Below, in pieces: positions 49,441-59,086 of a stretch of 64,000 bases of DNA (positions are counted from its first letter, which is position 1; each line of letters begins with the position of its first letter). The translations under genes and the position numbers were made by a program. The notes under the pieces were generated by a model, which was not told the origin of the DNA, made no database searches, and worked only from the letters and a program-made list of their open reading frames with translations. The stretch lies in contig NZ_JNIY01000005.1 of the NCBI RefSeq assembly GCF_000701465.1, positions 219,808-283,807 on the forward strand, given 5' to 3'. Source of the stretch: Paraoerskovia marina DSM 21750. Lineage in GTDB: Bacteria; Actinomycetota; Actinomycetes; Actinomycetales; Cellulomonadaceae.

Positions 49441-50000
49441 CAGTCCCCCTCCGGCCAGGCTTCGGCGAACCGTCGCCGGGTGTCGGCCAGGAGCTCGGGC
49501 ACGGCCTTCGTCTGGCCCACGATCGGCAGGAAGTTCGCGTCGCCGAGCCACCGCGGCACGACGTGCTGGTGCAGGTGCGCGGCGATCCCCGCGCCCGCGA
49601 CGTCGCCCTGGTTCATCCCGAGGTTGAAGCCCGCGGGCGAGGAGACCGAACGGACCACGGTCATCGCCGTCTGCGTCATCTCCGCCAGCTCCACGGTCTC
49701 CGGCGCGGTCAAGTCGGTGTAGTCGGCCACGTGCCGGTACGGGCAGACCAGCAGGTGTCCCGAGTTGTAGGGGTACAGGTTCAGGACGACGAAGCAGTGC
49801 TCCCCGCGGGCGACCACAAGCGCGTCCTCGTCGTCCCGCTCGGGCGCACGGCAGAACGGGCAGGCGTTCGCCGAGGCGTCCTCGGGCTTGTCCTGCCCCC
49901 CGATGTACACCATGCGGTGCGGGGTCCACAGACGCTCGAGGGAGTCGTCGGCCGGCGGGAAGTCACCGGCCGCGTCGACGCGGGGTCCAGGCGCTGCCAT
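49440..50000 (-). CDS. HIT family hydrolase
   Basis: 186 residues. The histidine triad HLHQHVVPR is at about residues 141-149, preceded by the family's FCRAPERDDEDALVVARG and LNLYPYNSGHLLVCPYRH. A CPFC pair suggests the zinc-binding subgroup. Similar to the actinobacterial HIT protein beside pgsA, thought to act on dinucleoside polyphosphates (Ap4A-like). Two bases separate it from the thrS stop. Confidence 0.92.
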   Translation of the reverse strand: MAAPGPRVDAAGDFPPADDSLERLWTPHRMVYIGGQDKPEDASANACPFCRAPERDDEDALVVARGEHCFVVLNLYPYNSGHLLVCPYRHVADYTDLTAPETVELAEMTQTAMTVVRSVSSPAGFNLGMNQGDVAGAGIAAHLHQHVVPRWLGDANFLPIVGQTKAVPELLADTRRRFAEAWPEGD

Positions 50001-50002
50001 CG

Positions 50003-52027
50003 TCAGACCTGCACGCGGTCGCGTACGGCCGCCACGACCCGCTCGACGGCCTCGTCGACCGGCACGGAGTTCTCCTGCGTACCGTCACGGAAGCGGAACG
50101 AGACCGCGCCGGCCTCGACGTCCTCACCCCCGGCGATCATCACGAACGGGATCTTCTGCGTGCTCGCGTTGCGGATCTTCTTGCCGAACCGGTCGTCGGA
50201 CACGTCGACGTCGGCCCGGATGCCCTGCGCGCGCAGCCGGCCGACGATCTCCTCCAGGTAGGCGTTGAAGGGCTCGGCGACCGGGATCGCCAGCACCTGG
50301 ACGGGGGCGAGCCACGCGGGGAAGGCGCCCGCGTAGTGCTCGAGCAGCACGGCGAAGAAGCGCTCGATCGACCCGAAGAGTGCACGGTGGATCATCACCG
50401 GACGCTGACGGGTGCCGTCCGCGGCCGTGTACTCGAGCTCGAACTTCTCGGGGAGGTTGAAGTCGAGCTGGATGGTCGACATCTGCCAGGTGCGACCGAT
50501 CGCGTCGCGTGCCTGGACGGAGATCTTGGGACCGTAGAACGCGGCGCCCTCCGGGTCGGGCACGAGCTCGAGCCCCGAGGCGGTGGCGACCTCCTCGAGG
50601 GTGCGGGTCGCCTCCTCCCAGACCTCGTCCGAGCCGACCGACTTCTCCGGGTCCCGCGTGGAGAGCTCGAGGTAGAAGTCGTCGAGCCCGTAGTCCTTGA
50701 GCAGGTCCAGCACGAAGGTGAGGGTCGTGGTGAGCTCGTCCTTCATCTGGTCACGGGTGCAGTAGATGTGCGCGTCGTCCTGGGTGAACCCGCGCGCGCG
50801 GGTCATGCCGTGCACGACGCCCGACTTCTCGTACCGGTACACCGTCCCGAACTCGAACAGCCGCAGCGGCAGCTCGCGGTAGGAGCGCCCGCGGGAGTCG
50901 AAGATCAGGTTGTGCATCGGGCAGTTCATCGGCTTGAGGTAGTAGTCCTGGCCCGGCTTGACGACGGCGCCGTCGTCGTCGAGCACCTCGTCCAGGTGGA
51001 TCGCCGGGTACATTCCCTCGCGGTACCAGTCGAGGTGGCCGGACGTCTCGAACAGCTGCCCCTTGGTGATGTGCGGGGTGTTGACGAACGAGTAGCCTCC
51101 CTCGACGTGCTTGCGCCGGGAGTAGTCCTCCATCTCGTTGCGGATGATGCCGCCCTTGGGGTGGAACACCGCAAGCCCGGAGCCGATCTGGTCCGGGAAG
51201 GAGAAGAGGTCGAGCTCGGAGCCGAGACGACGGTGGTCGCGCCGTTCGGCCTCGGCGAGCCGGTCGAGGTAGGCCAGCATCTCGTCCTTGGTCGGCCAGG
51301 CGGTGCCGTAGACACGCTGCAGCTGGTCGTTCTTCTCGCTGCCTCGCCAGTAGGCGGCGGCGCTGCGCATGAGCCGGACCCCGTTGCCGATGAGCCTGGT
51401 GCTGGGCAGGTGCGGGCCGCGGCAGAGGTCCTTCCAGACCACCGTCTCGCTCTCGCGACCGGCACCGCGGACGTTGTCGTAGATCGTCAGCTCGCCGGCA
51501 CCGACCTCGACGGAGGACCCGTCGTCGTCGCTCGCGCCGCCCTTGAGCCCGATGAGCTCGAGCTTGTACGGCTCGTCCGCGAGCTCTGCGCGCGCCTCGT
51601 CCTCGGTCACGACACGACGACGGAAGGTCTGACCCTCCTTGATGATGCGCGCCATGGCCTTGTCGAGCTTCTTCAGGTCCTCGGGGGTGAAGGGCGTCTC
51701 GACGTCGAAGTCGTAGTAGAAGCCGTCGGTGATCGGCGGGCCGATGCCGAGCTTCGCGTCGGGGTCCACCTGCTGGACCGCCTGGGCGAGCACGTGGGCC
51801 GCCGAGTGGCGCAGGACGGAGAGCCCGTCCGGAGAGTCGATCGTGACCGCCTCCACGACGGCGCCCTCGGGCAGCGGCTGGTCGAGGTCGCGGAGCTCGT
51901 CGTCGACCCGGACCACGACCACCTCGCGCCGTCCGGCGAACAGGTCGGCGCCGGTGGTGCCCGGCGTCATCGTCGTCGCCTCACCGTCGACGGTGACGGG
52001 TACGGCGGACACATCGGGCTGCGACAC
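50003..52027 (-). CDS. thrS: Threonyl-tRNA synthetase
   Basis: 674 residues from GTG 52027 (GAGGAG upstream). N-terminal TGS domain (about residues 10-60), editing domain with [11 protein letters not shown], catalytic core with the zinc Cys in [10 protein letters not shown] and motif 2 region [19 protein letters not shown]-terminal anticodon domain. First gene of the thrS-HIT-pgsA-acyltransferase-pimA-LemA-like transcript. Confidence 0.97.
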   Translation of the reverse strand: MSQPDVSAVPVTVDGEATTMTPGTTGADLFAGRREVVVVRVDDELRDLDQPLPEGAVVEAVTIDSPDGLSVLRHSAAHVLAQAVQQVDPDAKLGIGPPITDGFYYDFDVETPFTPEDLKKLDKAMARIIKEGQTFRRRVVTEDEARAELADEPYKLELIGLKGGASDDDGSSVEVGAGELTIYDNVRGAGRESETVVWKDLCRGPHLPSTRLIGNGVRLMRSAAAYWRGSEKNDQLQRVYGTAWPTKDEMLAYLDRLAEAERRDHRRLGSELDLFSFPDQIGSGLAVFHPKGGIIRNEMEDYSRRKHVEGGYSFVNTPHITKGQLFETSGHLDWYREGMYPAIHLDEVLDDDGAVVKPGQDYYLKPMNCPMHNLIFDSRGRSYRELPLRLFEFGTVYRYEKSGVVHGMTRARGFTQDDAHIYCTRDQMKDELTTTLTFVLDLLKDYGLDDFYLELSTRDPEKSVGSDEVWEEATRTLEEVATASGLELVPDPEGAAFYGPKISVQARDAIGRTWQMSTIQLDFNLPEKFELEYTAADGTRQRPVMIHRALFGSIERFFAVLLEHYAGAFPAWLAPVQVLAIPVAEPFNAYLEEIVGRLRAQGIRADVDVSDDRFGKKIRNASTQKIPFVMIAGGEDVEAGAVSFRFRDGTQENSVPVDEAVERVVAAVRDRVQV

Positions 52028-52047
52028 GGAAATCTCCTCGAGATCGA

Positions 52048-52077
52048 CAGGGGCGCCACCGACCGGCGGCGCCCCTG
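52048..52077 (-). terminator. Terminator after the small MT0933-like gene
   Basis: 10-base perfect stem caggggcgcc/ggcgcccctg with a 10-base loop, 21 bases past the stop of the small gene on the minus strand and upstream of thrS. Confidence 0.6.
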
Positions 52078-52098
52078 ATCCTACCGATCCCTGGCGGG

Positions 52099-52245
52099 TC
52101 AGTCGTTGTACTTCTTCGCCTGCTCCTTGATCTGGTCCACCTTGTCGTCGACGTCGTCCGGCGTCCTGTCCTTGATCTGCTCGGCGACCTGGTCGACGCG
52201 CTCGTCGGTCATGGCCTCTTTCGCCTTGTTGAAGATGTCGCTCAC
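52099..52245 (-). CDS. Small acidic helical protein (MT0933/Rv0909 antitoxin-like)
   Basis: 48 residues from GTG 52245, with a perfect AGGAGG upstream. The sequence [20 protein letters not shown] is followed by a repeated DQxxEQxKD pattern, as in the MT0933-type antitoxin family and related small actinobacterial proteins. No toxin gene is adjacent, so the antitoxin label is family-based only. Highly charged, no membrane segment. Confidence 0.6.
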   Translation of the reverse strand: MSDIFNKAKEAMTDERVDQVAEQIKDRTPDDVDDKVDQIKEQAKKYND

Positions 52246-52419
52246 GGTCAACCTCCTGCGTCCGGGACGGCGAGGCTCGTGCCCCGCTCCTCTCCACGCT
52301 AGGCCGGAAACGTCGCCCTCACCCGGCAGGCGTCGGAGATCTGAGCAACGTCCCGTTCGCCCCTGGTGCGCTGCCCTGCCCGACGCCGTAGCGTCGCCCA
52401 CGACACCGAGGAGGCACTC

Positions 52420-52740
52420 ATGGACCAGCCGGCAGAACGCCAGCAGCGCAATCTTCAGATCGACCTGCCCGTGGAGAACGAGGCGGGCGTCCCCGCCGAC
52501 TTCGCCCGGTTGTGGCACACCCAGTCGACGTTCGTCATTGACTTCGTCGCGATGAAGTCGCCACCGATCTCGCGGCGCGACCCCGAGACGGACCGTGAGG
52601 TGTCGGACCTGCCCGTCAAGGTCGTCTCGCGCATCCGCATCCCTCCGGAGCAGGTCTTCGAGCTGGCGAGCGCCCTGACCAAGCAGCTCGACGCCTGGGA
52701 GCGCGAGACGGGGCGTCGCCAGTCGGGCCCGAGCGCCTGA
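52420..52740 (+). CDS. DUF3467 family protein
   Basis: 106 residues from ATG 52420 (GAGGAGG upstream). Pattern NLQIDLPVENEAGVPADFAR, then HTQSTFVIDFVAM and the RIRIPPEQVFELASALTKQL helix matches DUF3467, a small family of unknown function common in bacteria. No signal peptide. Divergent from the small MT0933-like gene with about 175 bases between. Confidence 0.7.
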   Translation: MDQPAERQQRNLQIDLPVENEAGVPADFARLWHTQSTFVIDFVAMKSPPISRRDPETDREVSDLPVKVVSRIRIPPEQVFELASALTKQLDAWERETGRRQSGPSA

Positions 52741-52861
52741 CGTCCGGCGGGCCGCACCGGCGCACGCCCGACATTCTGACACCACACCTATTTTCGACAG
52801 ATCCTCCGCAGCCCGATGCGGCGGACGATCTGACAGGCCTTCTCCCGGCAGCACGCGTCGA

Positions 52862-52908
52862 CCACTACATCTAGTATCAGATTCAGATCGACCCACTAGA
52901 TGATGTGA
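52862..52908 (+). promoter_or_regulatory. Two NrdR-like boxes upstream of nrdDG
   Basis: Box 1 ccactacatctagtat (52862-52877) and box 2 ccactagatgatgtga (52893-52908) start 31 bases apart, close to three DNA turns, the arrangement NrdR needs to bind cooperatively. Both resemble the 16-base NrdR consensus. The AT-rich stretch stands out from its surroundings and ends 50 bases before nrdD. Confidence 0.75.
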
Positions 52909-52957
52909 ATCTCGATGCCCCTCGCGCGGCGAGGCTCGCCAAAGCCCGAGGAGAACC

Positions 52958-55171
52958 GTGACTGTTGTCGAGTCGGATCGTCTGTCGAACCACGGCCCCG
53001 TCGAGGGCAACGCGTCGATCGTGACAAAACGGGACGGACGACGTCTCGCGTTCGATTCGGCACGACTCGCGCGGTCGGTCCGTGCCGCGACGGAGTCCTG
53101 CGACCCCCGCGACGCCGACGTCGCGGGGCTGGTCGACAGCGTCGTGACCCGGGTCGGCGGTCACGGACGGACGGAGATCGCCGTCGCGGACATCCGCGAG
53201 GCCGTGATGCAGGGACTCGTGGCGGCCGGACTCGCCGAGGCCGCGGCCGCGTACGAACGACGGTGGGTCGAACGTGCCGCGGACCGTGCCGCCTCGACGA
53301 GCCTCGAGACAGCCCTCGACCAGCTCGACGCCGGACGCTCCACCGTCGTCAACGAGAACGCCAACAAGGACAGCAACGTCTTCAACACGCGCAGAGACCT
53401 GACCGCCGGGGCCGTCGGGAAGGTCGTCGGGCTCGGCATGATGCCGCCGCACGTCGCGAACGCCCACCAGAAGGGCGACATCCACTACCACGACCTCGAC
53501 TACCACCCGTACTCGCCGATGACGAACTGCTGCCTCATCGACTTCACGTCGATGCTCGGCCAGGGCTTCCGGATCGGCAACGCCGAGGTCGAGTCCCCCC
53601 GGTCGATCGGCACCGCGACCGCCCAGATCGCCCAGATCATCGCGAACGTCTCCTCGAGCCAGTACGGCGGATGCTCGGTCGACCGGATCGACGAGCTGCT
53701 CGCGCCCTACGCCGCGAAGAACCTGGCGAAGCACCGCGCCGAGGCGGAGAGGTGGGTGAGCGAGCCCGAGCGTCGGGAGGAGTACGCGCAGGCCCGGACC
53801 CGCAAGGACGTCTACGACGCGATGCAGTCCCTGGAGTACGAGATCAACACGCTGTTCACGTCGAACGGCCAGACACCGTTCACCTCCCTCGGCCTGGGGC
53901 TCGGCGCGGGGCCGCTCGAGAGGGAGATCCAGCGGGCGATCCTCCAGGTCCGGATCGACGGGCTCGGTGCCGAGCACCGCACCGCGATCTTCCCCAAGCT
54001 GATCTTCTCGCTGCGGCGGGGGCTCAACCTCGAGCCGACCGACCCGAACTACGACATCAAGCAGCTGGCGGTCGAGTGCTCGACCCGGCGGATGTACCCC
54101 GACGTGCTCAACTACGACAAGATCGTCGAGATCACGGGGAGCTTCAAGACGCCGATGGGCTGCCGCTCCTTCCTGCCGTCCTGGACCGACCCCGACGGGA
54201 ACGAGGTTGTCGACGGACGGATGAACCTGGGCGTCGTCACCCTCAACCTCCCCCGCGTCGCCCTCGAGGCCGACGGCAGCCTCGAGCGGTTCTGGTCGCT
54301 CCTCGACGAGCGGCTCGAGACCGTCCACGACGCCCTGGTCTACCGGATCGCCCGCTGCACCGAGGCGGTTCCCGGGAACGCGCCGATCCTGTACCGGTAC
54401 GGAGCCTTCGGCCGACGACTCGGCCCGCACGACGCCGTCGACGAGCTGTTCCGGGACGGCCGGGCCACCGTCTCGCTCGGGTACATCGGACTGTACGAGG
54501 TGGCGACCGCCTTCTTCGGCGGCGCCTGGGAGAGCGACCCCGCCGCCAAGGCACTGACGCTGGACGTCGTCCGCCGGCTCGCCGAGGCGGCCGAGGCCTG
54601 GACCCGCACCCACGGCTACCGGTTCTCCGTGTACGCCACCCCGAGCGAGAGTCTGACCGACCGCTTCTGCCGCCTCGACACGGCCCGCTTCGGCGCCATC
54701 CCTGACATCACCGACAAGGGCTACTACACGAACAGCTTCCACTACGACGTGCGCAAGAACCCGACACCGTTCGAGAAGCTGGACTTCGAGCACCCGTACC
54801 CGCAGTTCAGCTCGGGCGGCTTCATCCACTACTGCGAGTACCCGGTGCTCGAGCAGAACCCGTCCGCGCTCGAGGCTGTGTGGGACTACGCCTACGACCG
54901 CGTCGGATACCTCGGGACCAACACCCCGATCGACCGCTGCTACGCGTGCGGCTTCTCCGGCGACTTCACGCCCACCGCCCGGGGCTTCGCCTGCCCGGGG
55001 TGTGGCAACGACGACCCGCGCACGTGCGACGTCGTCAAGCGCACCTGCGGCTACCTCGGCAACCCCCAGGCCCGCCCCATGGTGCAGGGCCGTCATGCCG
55101 AGATCTCGGCGCGGGTCAAGCACCTCGACGCCGCGGCGCCCTCCCCCGACGCAGGTCCACGAGATGCGTGA
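52958..55171 (+). CDS. nrdD: Anaerobic ribonucleoside-triphosphate reductase (class III)
   Basis: 737 residues from GTG 52958 (GAGGAG upstream). N-terminal ATP-cone (VTKRDGRRLAFDSARLARSV), large catalytic barrel, then the zinc site CYACG ... CPGCG (about residues 660-690) and the glycyl-radical loop RTCGYLG. It reduces NTPs to dNTPs without oxygen. An 8-base overlap couples it to the activase gene nrdG. Its presence suggests growth under low oxygen. Confidence 0.96.
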   Translation: MTVVESDRLSNHGPVEGNASIVTKRDGRRLAFDSARLARSVRAATESCDPRDADVAGLVDSVVTRVGGHGRTEIAVADIREAVMQGLVAAGLAEAAAAYERRWVERAADRAASTSLETALDQLDAGRSTVVNENANKDSNVFNTRRDLTAGAVGKVVGLGMMPPHVANAHQKGDIHYHDLDYHPYSPMTNCCLIDFTSMLGQGFRIGNAEVESPRSIGTATAQIAQIIANVSSSQYGGCSVDRIDELLAPYAAKNLAKHRAEAERWVSEPERREEYAQARTRKDVYDAMQSLEYEINTLFTSNGQTPFTSLGLGLGAGPLEREIQRAILQVRIDGLGAEHRTAIFPKLIFSLRRGLNLEPTDPNYDIKQLAVECSTRRMYPDVLNYDKIVEITGSFKTPMGCRSFLPSWTDPDGNEVVDGRMNLGVVTLNLPRVALEADGSLERFWSLLDERLETVHDALVYRIARCTEAVPGNAPILYRYGAFGRRLGPHDAVDELFRDGRATVSLGYIGLYEVATAFFGGAWESDPAAKALTLDVVRRLAEAAEAWTRTHGYRFSVYATPSESLTDRFCRLDTARFGAIPDITDKGYYTNSFHYDVRKNPTPFEKLDFEHPYPQFSSGGFIHYCEYPVLEQNPSALEAVWDYAYDRVGYLGTNTPIDRCYACGFSGDFTPTARGFACPGCGNDDPRTCDVVKRTCGYLGNPQARPMVQGRHAEISARVKHLDAAAPSPDAGPRDA

Positions 55172-55739
55172 GCCCCGGCCCGACTGGCTCTCCGCCCGGG
55201 TCAGCCACGGTCAAGTCGCCGACTACAAGCCGTTCGTCTTCGTCGACGGCGAGGGCGTGCGGTGCAGCCTGTACGTCAGCGGGTGCCTCTTCGCGTGCGA
55301 CGGCTGCTTCAACGAGGCGGCCTGGAGCTTTCGCTACGGCACGCCGTACACGCGCGAGCTGGAGGACCGGGTGCTCAACGACCTCGCACACCCGGCGGTC
55401 CAGGGGCTGAGCCTCCTCGGCGGTGAGCCGTTCCTCAACACCGAGGTCTGTCTCCGGCTCGCCGGGCGCGTCCGCGAACGGTTTGGGCGCACCAAGGACA
55501 TCTGGGCATGGAGCGGGTACACGTTCGAGCAACTCCTGGCCGGCAGCCCGGACAAGCGAGAGCTGCTCCAGCACGTCGACGTCCTGGTCGACGGACCGTT
55601 CCGCCGCGACGAACGCGACCTCTCCCTCGCGTTCCGCGGCAGCCGCAACCAGCGGGTCCTCGACGTGCCGGGATCGCTCGTGGCGGAGTCCCCCCTGCCG
55701 TGGACACCCGGCCGGCGATCGGCGGAGACCGTCGTCTGA
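55164..55739 (+). CDS. nrdG: NrdG, radical-SAM activating enzyme for NrdD
   Basis: 191 residues. The 4Fe-4S/SAM motif CLFACDGC (CX3CX2C) lies in the segment CSLYVSGCLFACDGCFNEAA; LGGEPFLN and DIWAWSGYTFEQL follow. It generates the glycyl radical on NrdD. Starts at ATG 55164 inside the end of nrdD. Followed by a strong terminator. Confidence 0.96.
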   Translation: MREPRPDWLSARVSHGQVADYKPFVFVDGEGVRCSLYVSGCLFACDGCFNEAAWSFRYGTPYTRELEDRVLNDLAHPAVQGLSLLGGEPFLNTEVCLRLAGRVRERFGRTKDIWAWSGYTFEQLLAGSPDKRELLQHVDVLVDGPFRRDERDLSLAFRGSRNQRVLDVPGSLVAESPLPWTPGRRSAETVV

Positions 55740-55759
55740 CGCGTGCACGGCCGCACGCA

Positions 55760-55799
55760 AACGGCCCCTGGTCCGCGTCTCCGCGGATCAGGGGTCGTT
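55760..55799 (+). terminator. Terminator after nrdDG
   Basis: 18-base stem with two G-U pairs on the plus strand: left arm 55760-55777, 4-base loop, right arm 55782-55799, starting 21 bases past the nrdG stop. On the other strand it would also stop transcripts from the tRNA remnant that follows. Confidence 0.75.
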
Positions 55800-55808
55800 C
55801 GTCTCGGG

Positions 55809-55850
55809 TGGGCGATACTGGGTTCGAACCAGTGACCTCTTCGGTGTGAA
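55809..55850 (-). tRNA. 3' half of a tRNA-Val(CAC), attachment-site remnant
   Basis: On the minus strand, 42 bases run from the 7-base anticodon loop ttcacac (anticodon CAC) through the 3' anticodon stem cgaag, variable loop aggtc, T-stem actgg/ccagt with loop ttcgaac, acceptor strand atcgccc and discriminator a. Expected upstream parts (5' acceptor, D arm, cttcg) are absent: the next bases read agttca and do not pair. Breaking inside the anticodon loop and keeping the rest is the mark of a tRNA used as attB. Not a functional tRNA. Confidence 0.85.
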
Positions 55851-55964
55851 TGAACTCTGACCTGGTCAAGCATGTTCAGATCGTTGAGATTCCGCCCGTG
55901 GAGGTCCGCCGGAGTGCACGAGCGGTCGTGCCGGGCCTGGTGGGGCCTTACATTCTCCGAGAGG

Positions 55965-57176
55965 ATGAGAGTGATGGCAGAACTGAGGGAGTACCCGGAC
56001 GAAGCTCGGGAGTGCGCGATCTGGATGGCGGTCGATCTGCGGCGTGATCCTGCGACGCGCAATGGCGCTTTGGCGAGGGTCGGCGAGCAACTCGGGATCA
56101 ACCCCGAGACGTTGCACAACTGGGTGATACCGGCTGAGGTCGATGCTGGTCATCGGCCTGGACCTACGACGAGCGATGCGCAGCGGTTGACCGAGCTCGA
56201 ACGGGAGAGCCGCGAGTTGCGCCGTGCTATCCACATTTTGCGCAGTGCGTCGGCCGTCTTCGTAGCCGACCCCGACTGCCCGTCGCCTAGGTAGTGGCCA
56301 ATCTCGACTTGCACCGTCGTGAGGTCCTCGAGGGTCGTGACCTCGGGGTCACGCCGATCTGCGTGGTGCTCCAGATCGCTCTGTGCACCTACTGCGCCGC
56401 CAAGTCACGATCGCCTTCGTGGCGGTCGGTGTCCAACGCACAGCGACTCAGCGTGATCCGCAAGATTCATCAGCACAACGACGGGGTCTACGGGGTGAGT
56501 ATTGTCCACGCCGAGTTGAATCGTCAGGGCCACCAGATCCCGCGCTGGACGGTCGGCGCACCTCGATCGCCGAGCGTCGTCCCAACACTCGCCCGGACCT
56601 GGTCCAACGCCAGTTCACCGCGACCACACACAACCAGCAATGGGTCGCTGCCATCACGTACTGCCGCACGCTCGTCGGCCGGGTCTACGCGGCGTGCATC
56701 GTCGACCTCCACTCCCGCCACGTCGCCGGTTGGCAACTGTCGCGTCATTGCGCGCCGACTTCGCGTTAGACGCGCTCGAGGTAGGGATCTGGTCCCGCAC
56801 CCGCGAGGGCGCCGACTTGACCGGTCTGAGGCACCACAGCGACAAAGGAGTCCAGTACGCCGCAATTCGCTACACCCGGCGGCGCACGCAGGCCGGTGCC
56901 ATGGCCTTGGTCGGACCGACCGGCGACTCTTATGACAACGCCATGGCTGAAGCGTGCAACTCGCTGTTCAAGGCTGAACTCGTACGAAACAGGGGTCCGT
57001 GGAAGAACATCGGCGGCCTCGAGATCGCGACCGCGGAGTACATCGACTGGCTCAACCACCGACGCCTGCACGGCGAGATCAGCCTCGTCCCACCCACCGG
57101 CTTCGCGCAGTACTACTACTACCATCACAACCCCGCTCCGACTACCGTCGAAGCGTCAGTTCCAAGTCTCCACTGA
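55965..57176 (+). pseudogene. Decayed IS3-family transposase (OrfA and OrfB)
   Basis: OrfA reads MAELREYPDEARECAIW ... LRRAIHILRSASAVFVADPD, the usual end of IS3 OrfA. OrfB is spread over three frames: YGVSIVHAELNRQGHQIPRW; then RPDLVQRQFTATTHNQQWVA with AITYCRTLVGRVYAAC; then HHSDKGVQYAAIRYT and GDSYDNAMAEACNSLFKAEL. The first catalytic Asp (normally VADITY) reads VAAITY. Two or more frameshifts and the lost Asp make it inactive. It lies directly next to the tRNA remnant. Confidence 0.85.
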
Positions 57177-57181
57177 CCCCG

Positions 57182-57504
57182 TCACGAGACATAATCCTGC
57201 TTGGACGTTGCCGTGAGGTGGCCGAATGGCTCGGCCGTGTCGCAGCGGGCCCGATGCCCAAGCACTGTCGGCTCCAGGCACGGGTCCGCGGCAGGGGTAC
57301 GGCCACTACCGTCGCCGCCGCACGCGTTCGCCGCCGGATCGTTGTCGGCGAACGTCGAACCGTCCACGGTGCATGAGACCGTGCCACCGTCGGCGACTTG
57401 CATGGAACCGGTGCAGTGGTGCCGGTCACCGCGGCGACAATGCCCGCAACGATCAGGAGGAAGGGGGCCAACGGCGCGACGACGGAGGCGAAGCCGGCGA
57501 CCAT
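57182..57504 (-). pseudogene. Remnant of a secreted or membrane-anchored protein
   Basis: Starts with a hydrophobic N-terminus MVAGFASVVAPLAPFLLIVA and IVAAVTGTTAPVPC, as in secreted proteins of conjugative elements. A one-base shift near 57410 is needed to continue as MQVADGGTVSCTVDGSTF and ADNDPAANACGGDGSG, after which the frame ends at 57182, next to the IS3 end. Possibly the N-terminus of an NlpC/P60 or lysozyme-like protein of an integrative element (inference, weak). Not functional as it stands. Confidence 0.4.
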
Positions 57505-57579
57505 GACCAGGTTCGCGAGACGCCGCCCCCGACGACCGCGTCGCCGCGCGGATAGCCAAGCAGCGCGCCGATACTGCCG

Positions 57580-58587
57580 CTAGTTGTTCTGGTTCATGAG
57601 GTTGGTGACACAGGCCCGGAGTCGTGAGGCTGGGGGTCGGTTCCCGATGGCGGTGTGGTTGCGATGATAGTTGTAGTGGATGCTCCAGGTGGCGATCGCG
57701 ACGCGTCGTTCGGCTTCGGTCGACCAGATGCGGGAGTAGAGAAGTTCTTCGGCCAGGATCCGGTTGTAGCGTTCGATCTTGCCGTTGTGCTTGGGCGTGT
57801 AGGGGCGGATCCGTTGGTGGCGTGAGGCTGCCGAGAGCACCGCGCGCACGATGTTCTTCGCCCGGTAGTTCGACCCGTTGTCGGCGATCACGCGCACGAT
57901 CCGGGTGATGGCGTGCGCGGCGAAGAACGCCCGGGCGCGGGCGAAGAACCCGATCGTGGTCGCTGCGGTCTCGTTCTCGTGGGCCTCGGTGTAGGCCAGG
58001 CGTGAGTAGCCGTCGATGATCGAGTGCAGGTAGACGTATCCGGCCCTGGCGCCCTTGGGCTTCGCGCGCTGGGCGGCCTTGTCCGCTGCTGATCCGCGTC
58101 CGTGGGCACGCCACCCGCCGCCGTCAGGGATACGTCCGACCACCTTCGGCGTCGAGGTGGACCACGTACCCGGCGAACCGGGCGATGATCTTGCCCGGTC
58201 TCTTGTTGCTCTCGCCCGTGGGGTCGAGGTCTTTGCGCCGGTTGATCCCCGGGCGCACGAACCAGCGCCCAATCGTCGCGATCGAGACCTGATGGCCGCG
58301 TCCGGTGAGCTCGATGTGGATCTGGCGAGCGGCCCACTTCTTCTCGCGCCGCCACGTCTCGATCAGGTCCACGATCTCGGGTCCGAGTTGGGTCGGGCGG
58401 GCGTAGGGGCGCTGGAGCGATCGACCAGGCCCTCGGTCCCGTCGGACTCGTAGCGGGCGTTCGCCTTCGACAGGCACGCCCGCCAGATGCCGGCTTCGGC
58501 CGCGACATGGGCGATCGGGCGGGTCTGGCAGCGTTCGATCAGGCGCAGTCTTCCGGCAGGGGTCAACGGGGCGTTAGCGTCAGGCAT
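57580..58587 (-). pseudogene. Decayed IS481-family transposase
   Basis: From ATG 58587: MPDANAPLTPAGRLRLIERC and VAAEAGIWRACLSK are the family's HTH start. The frame breaks near 58405 (resumes RPYARPTQLGPEIVDLIETW) and again near 58160 (VHLD, then PKVVGRIPDGGGWRAHGRG). The rest is intact: IIDGYSRLAYTEAHENETA, ADNGSNYRAKN, PKHNGKIERYNRIL. Two frameshifts disable it. Confidence 0.85.
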
Positions 58588-58646
58588 GAGGGGTAGGTCC
58601 TTCTTGGCCGGCGGATGTAGGAGTACTTCCATCCTCCTTTCGGGAT

Positions 58647-59081
58647 CTACCCCTTGCTCATGCCCTGGCGAGCGTCACCAACCTGCTGGGTCAGTACACC
58701 TAGCGCCGTCTCCGGTATCGGGTGCGGCGGGCAGCACAGGCCGCAGTGCCGGGTCCGCGATCCGCTGATGCTCCGGCTGTAGGTTCCGCAGTCCGGTTGC
58801 GCTGCCTGGAATGCGGCCTCGGCCGCGTCGTCTTCAGCGCGCTCCTGATCGGTGAGGTGCGTGAGCGGCGGCCGCTCACCGAGCTTGTCCGCGGCGGGAA
58901 GACCGCAGCCGCGGCAGAGCGCACCGGCCTGGGCTCCCTCTCGTGTCAGGTACATGCCCTGCTGGGCCCACTCGCGGCGTTTCGCCTCGTGCCGGAATGC
59001 CTGGGCCTCCACCTTCAGCGCCTCGGCCCGGCGGCGTTTCAGGGCACGCTCGGCTTTCTGCTCCTCGGTGAGTTTGGGCAT
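58647..59081 (-). CDS. Cys-rich protein of unknown function downstream of the TIR gene
   Basis: 144 residues. N-terminus is a charged helix (EEQKAERALKRRRAEALKVE). Two Cys knuckles, CRGCG (C56, C59) and HCGLCCPPH (C113, C116, C117), plus C98 suggest one structural zinc site. I recognise no family. It begins 5 bases after the stop of the DUF1883-TIR frame, so the two share a transcript and may act together. The last 11-12 residues may come from IS481-flanking sequence, so the natural C-terminus could be slightly different. Confidence 0.5.
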   Translation of the reverse strand: MPKLTEEQKAERALKRRRAEALKVEAQAFRHEAKRREWAQQGMYLTREGAQAGALCRGCGLPAADKLGERPPLTHLTDQERAEDDAAEAAFQAAQPDCGTYSRSISGSRTRHCGLCCPPHPIPETALGVLTQQVGDARQGMSKG

Positions 59082-59086
59082 GCGGG

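Noticed and set aside
52099..52740. Toxin-antitoxin pair made of the MT0933-like and DUF3467 genes
   Set aside because: They are divergent with separate starts and no toxin-like domain; only the family name suggests an antitoxin.
57601..58560. Plus-strand frames inside the IS481 remnant, possible small genes
   Set aside because: They are shadows of the transposase on the opposite strand, with Arg/Ser-rich composition and no homology.
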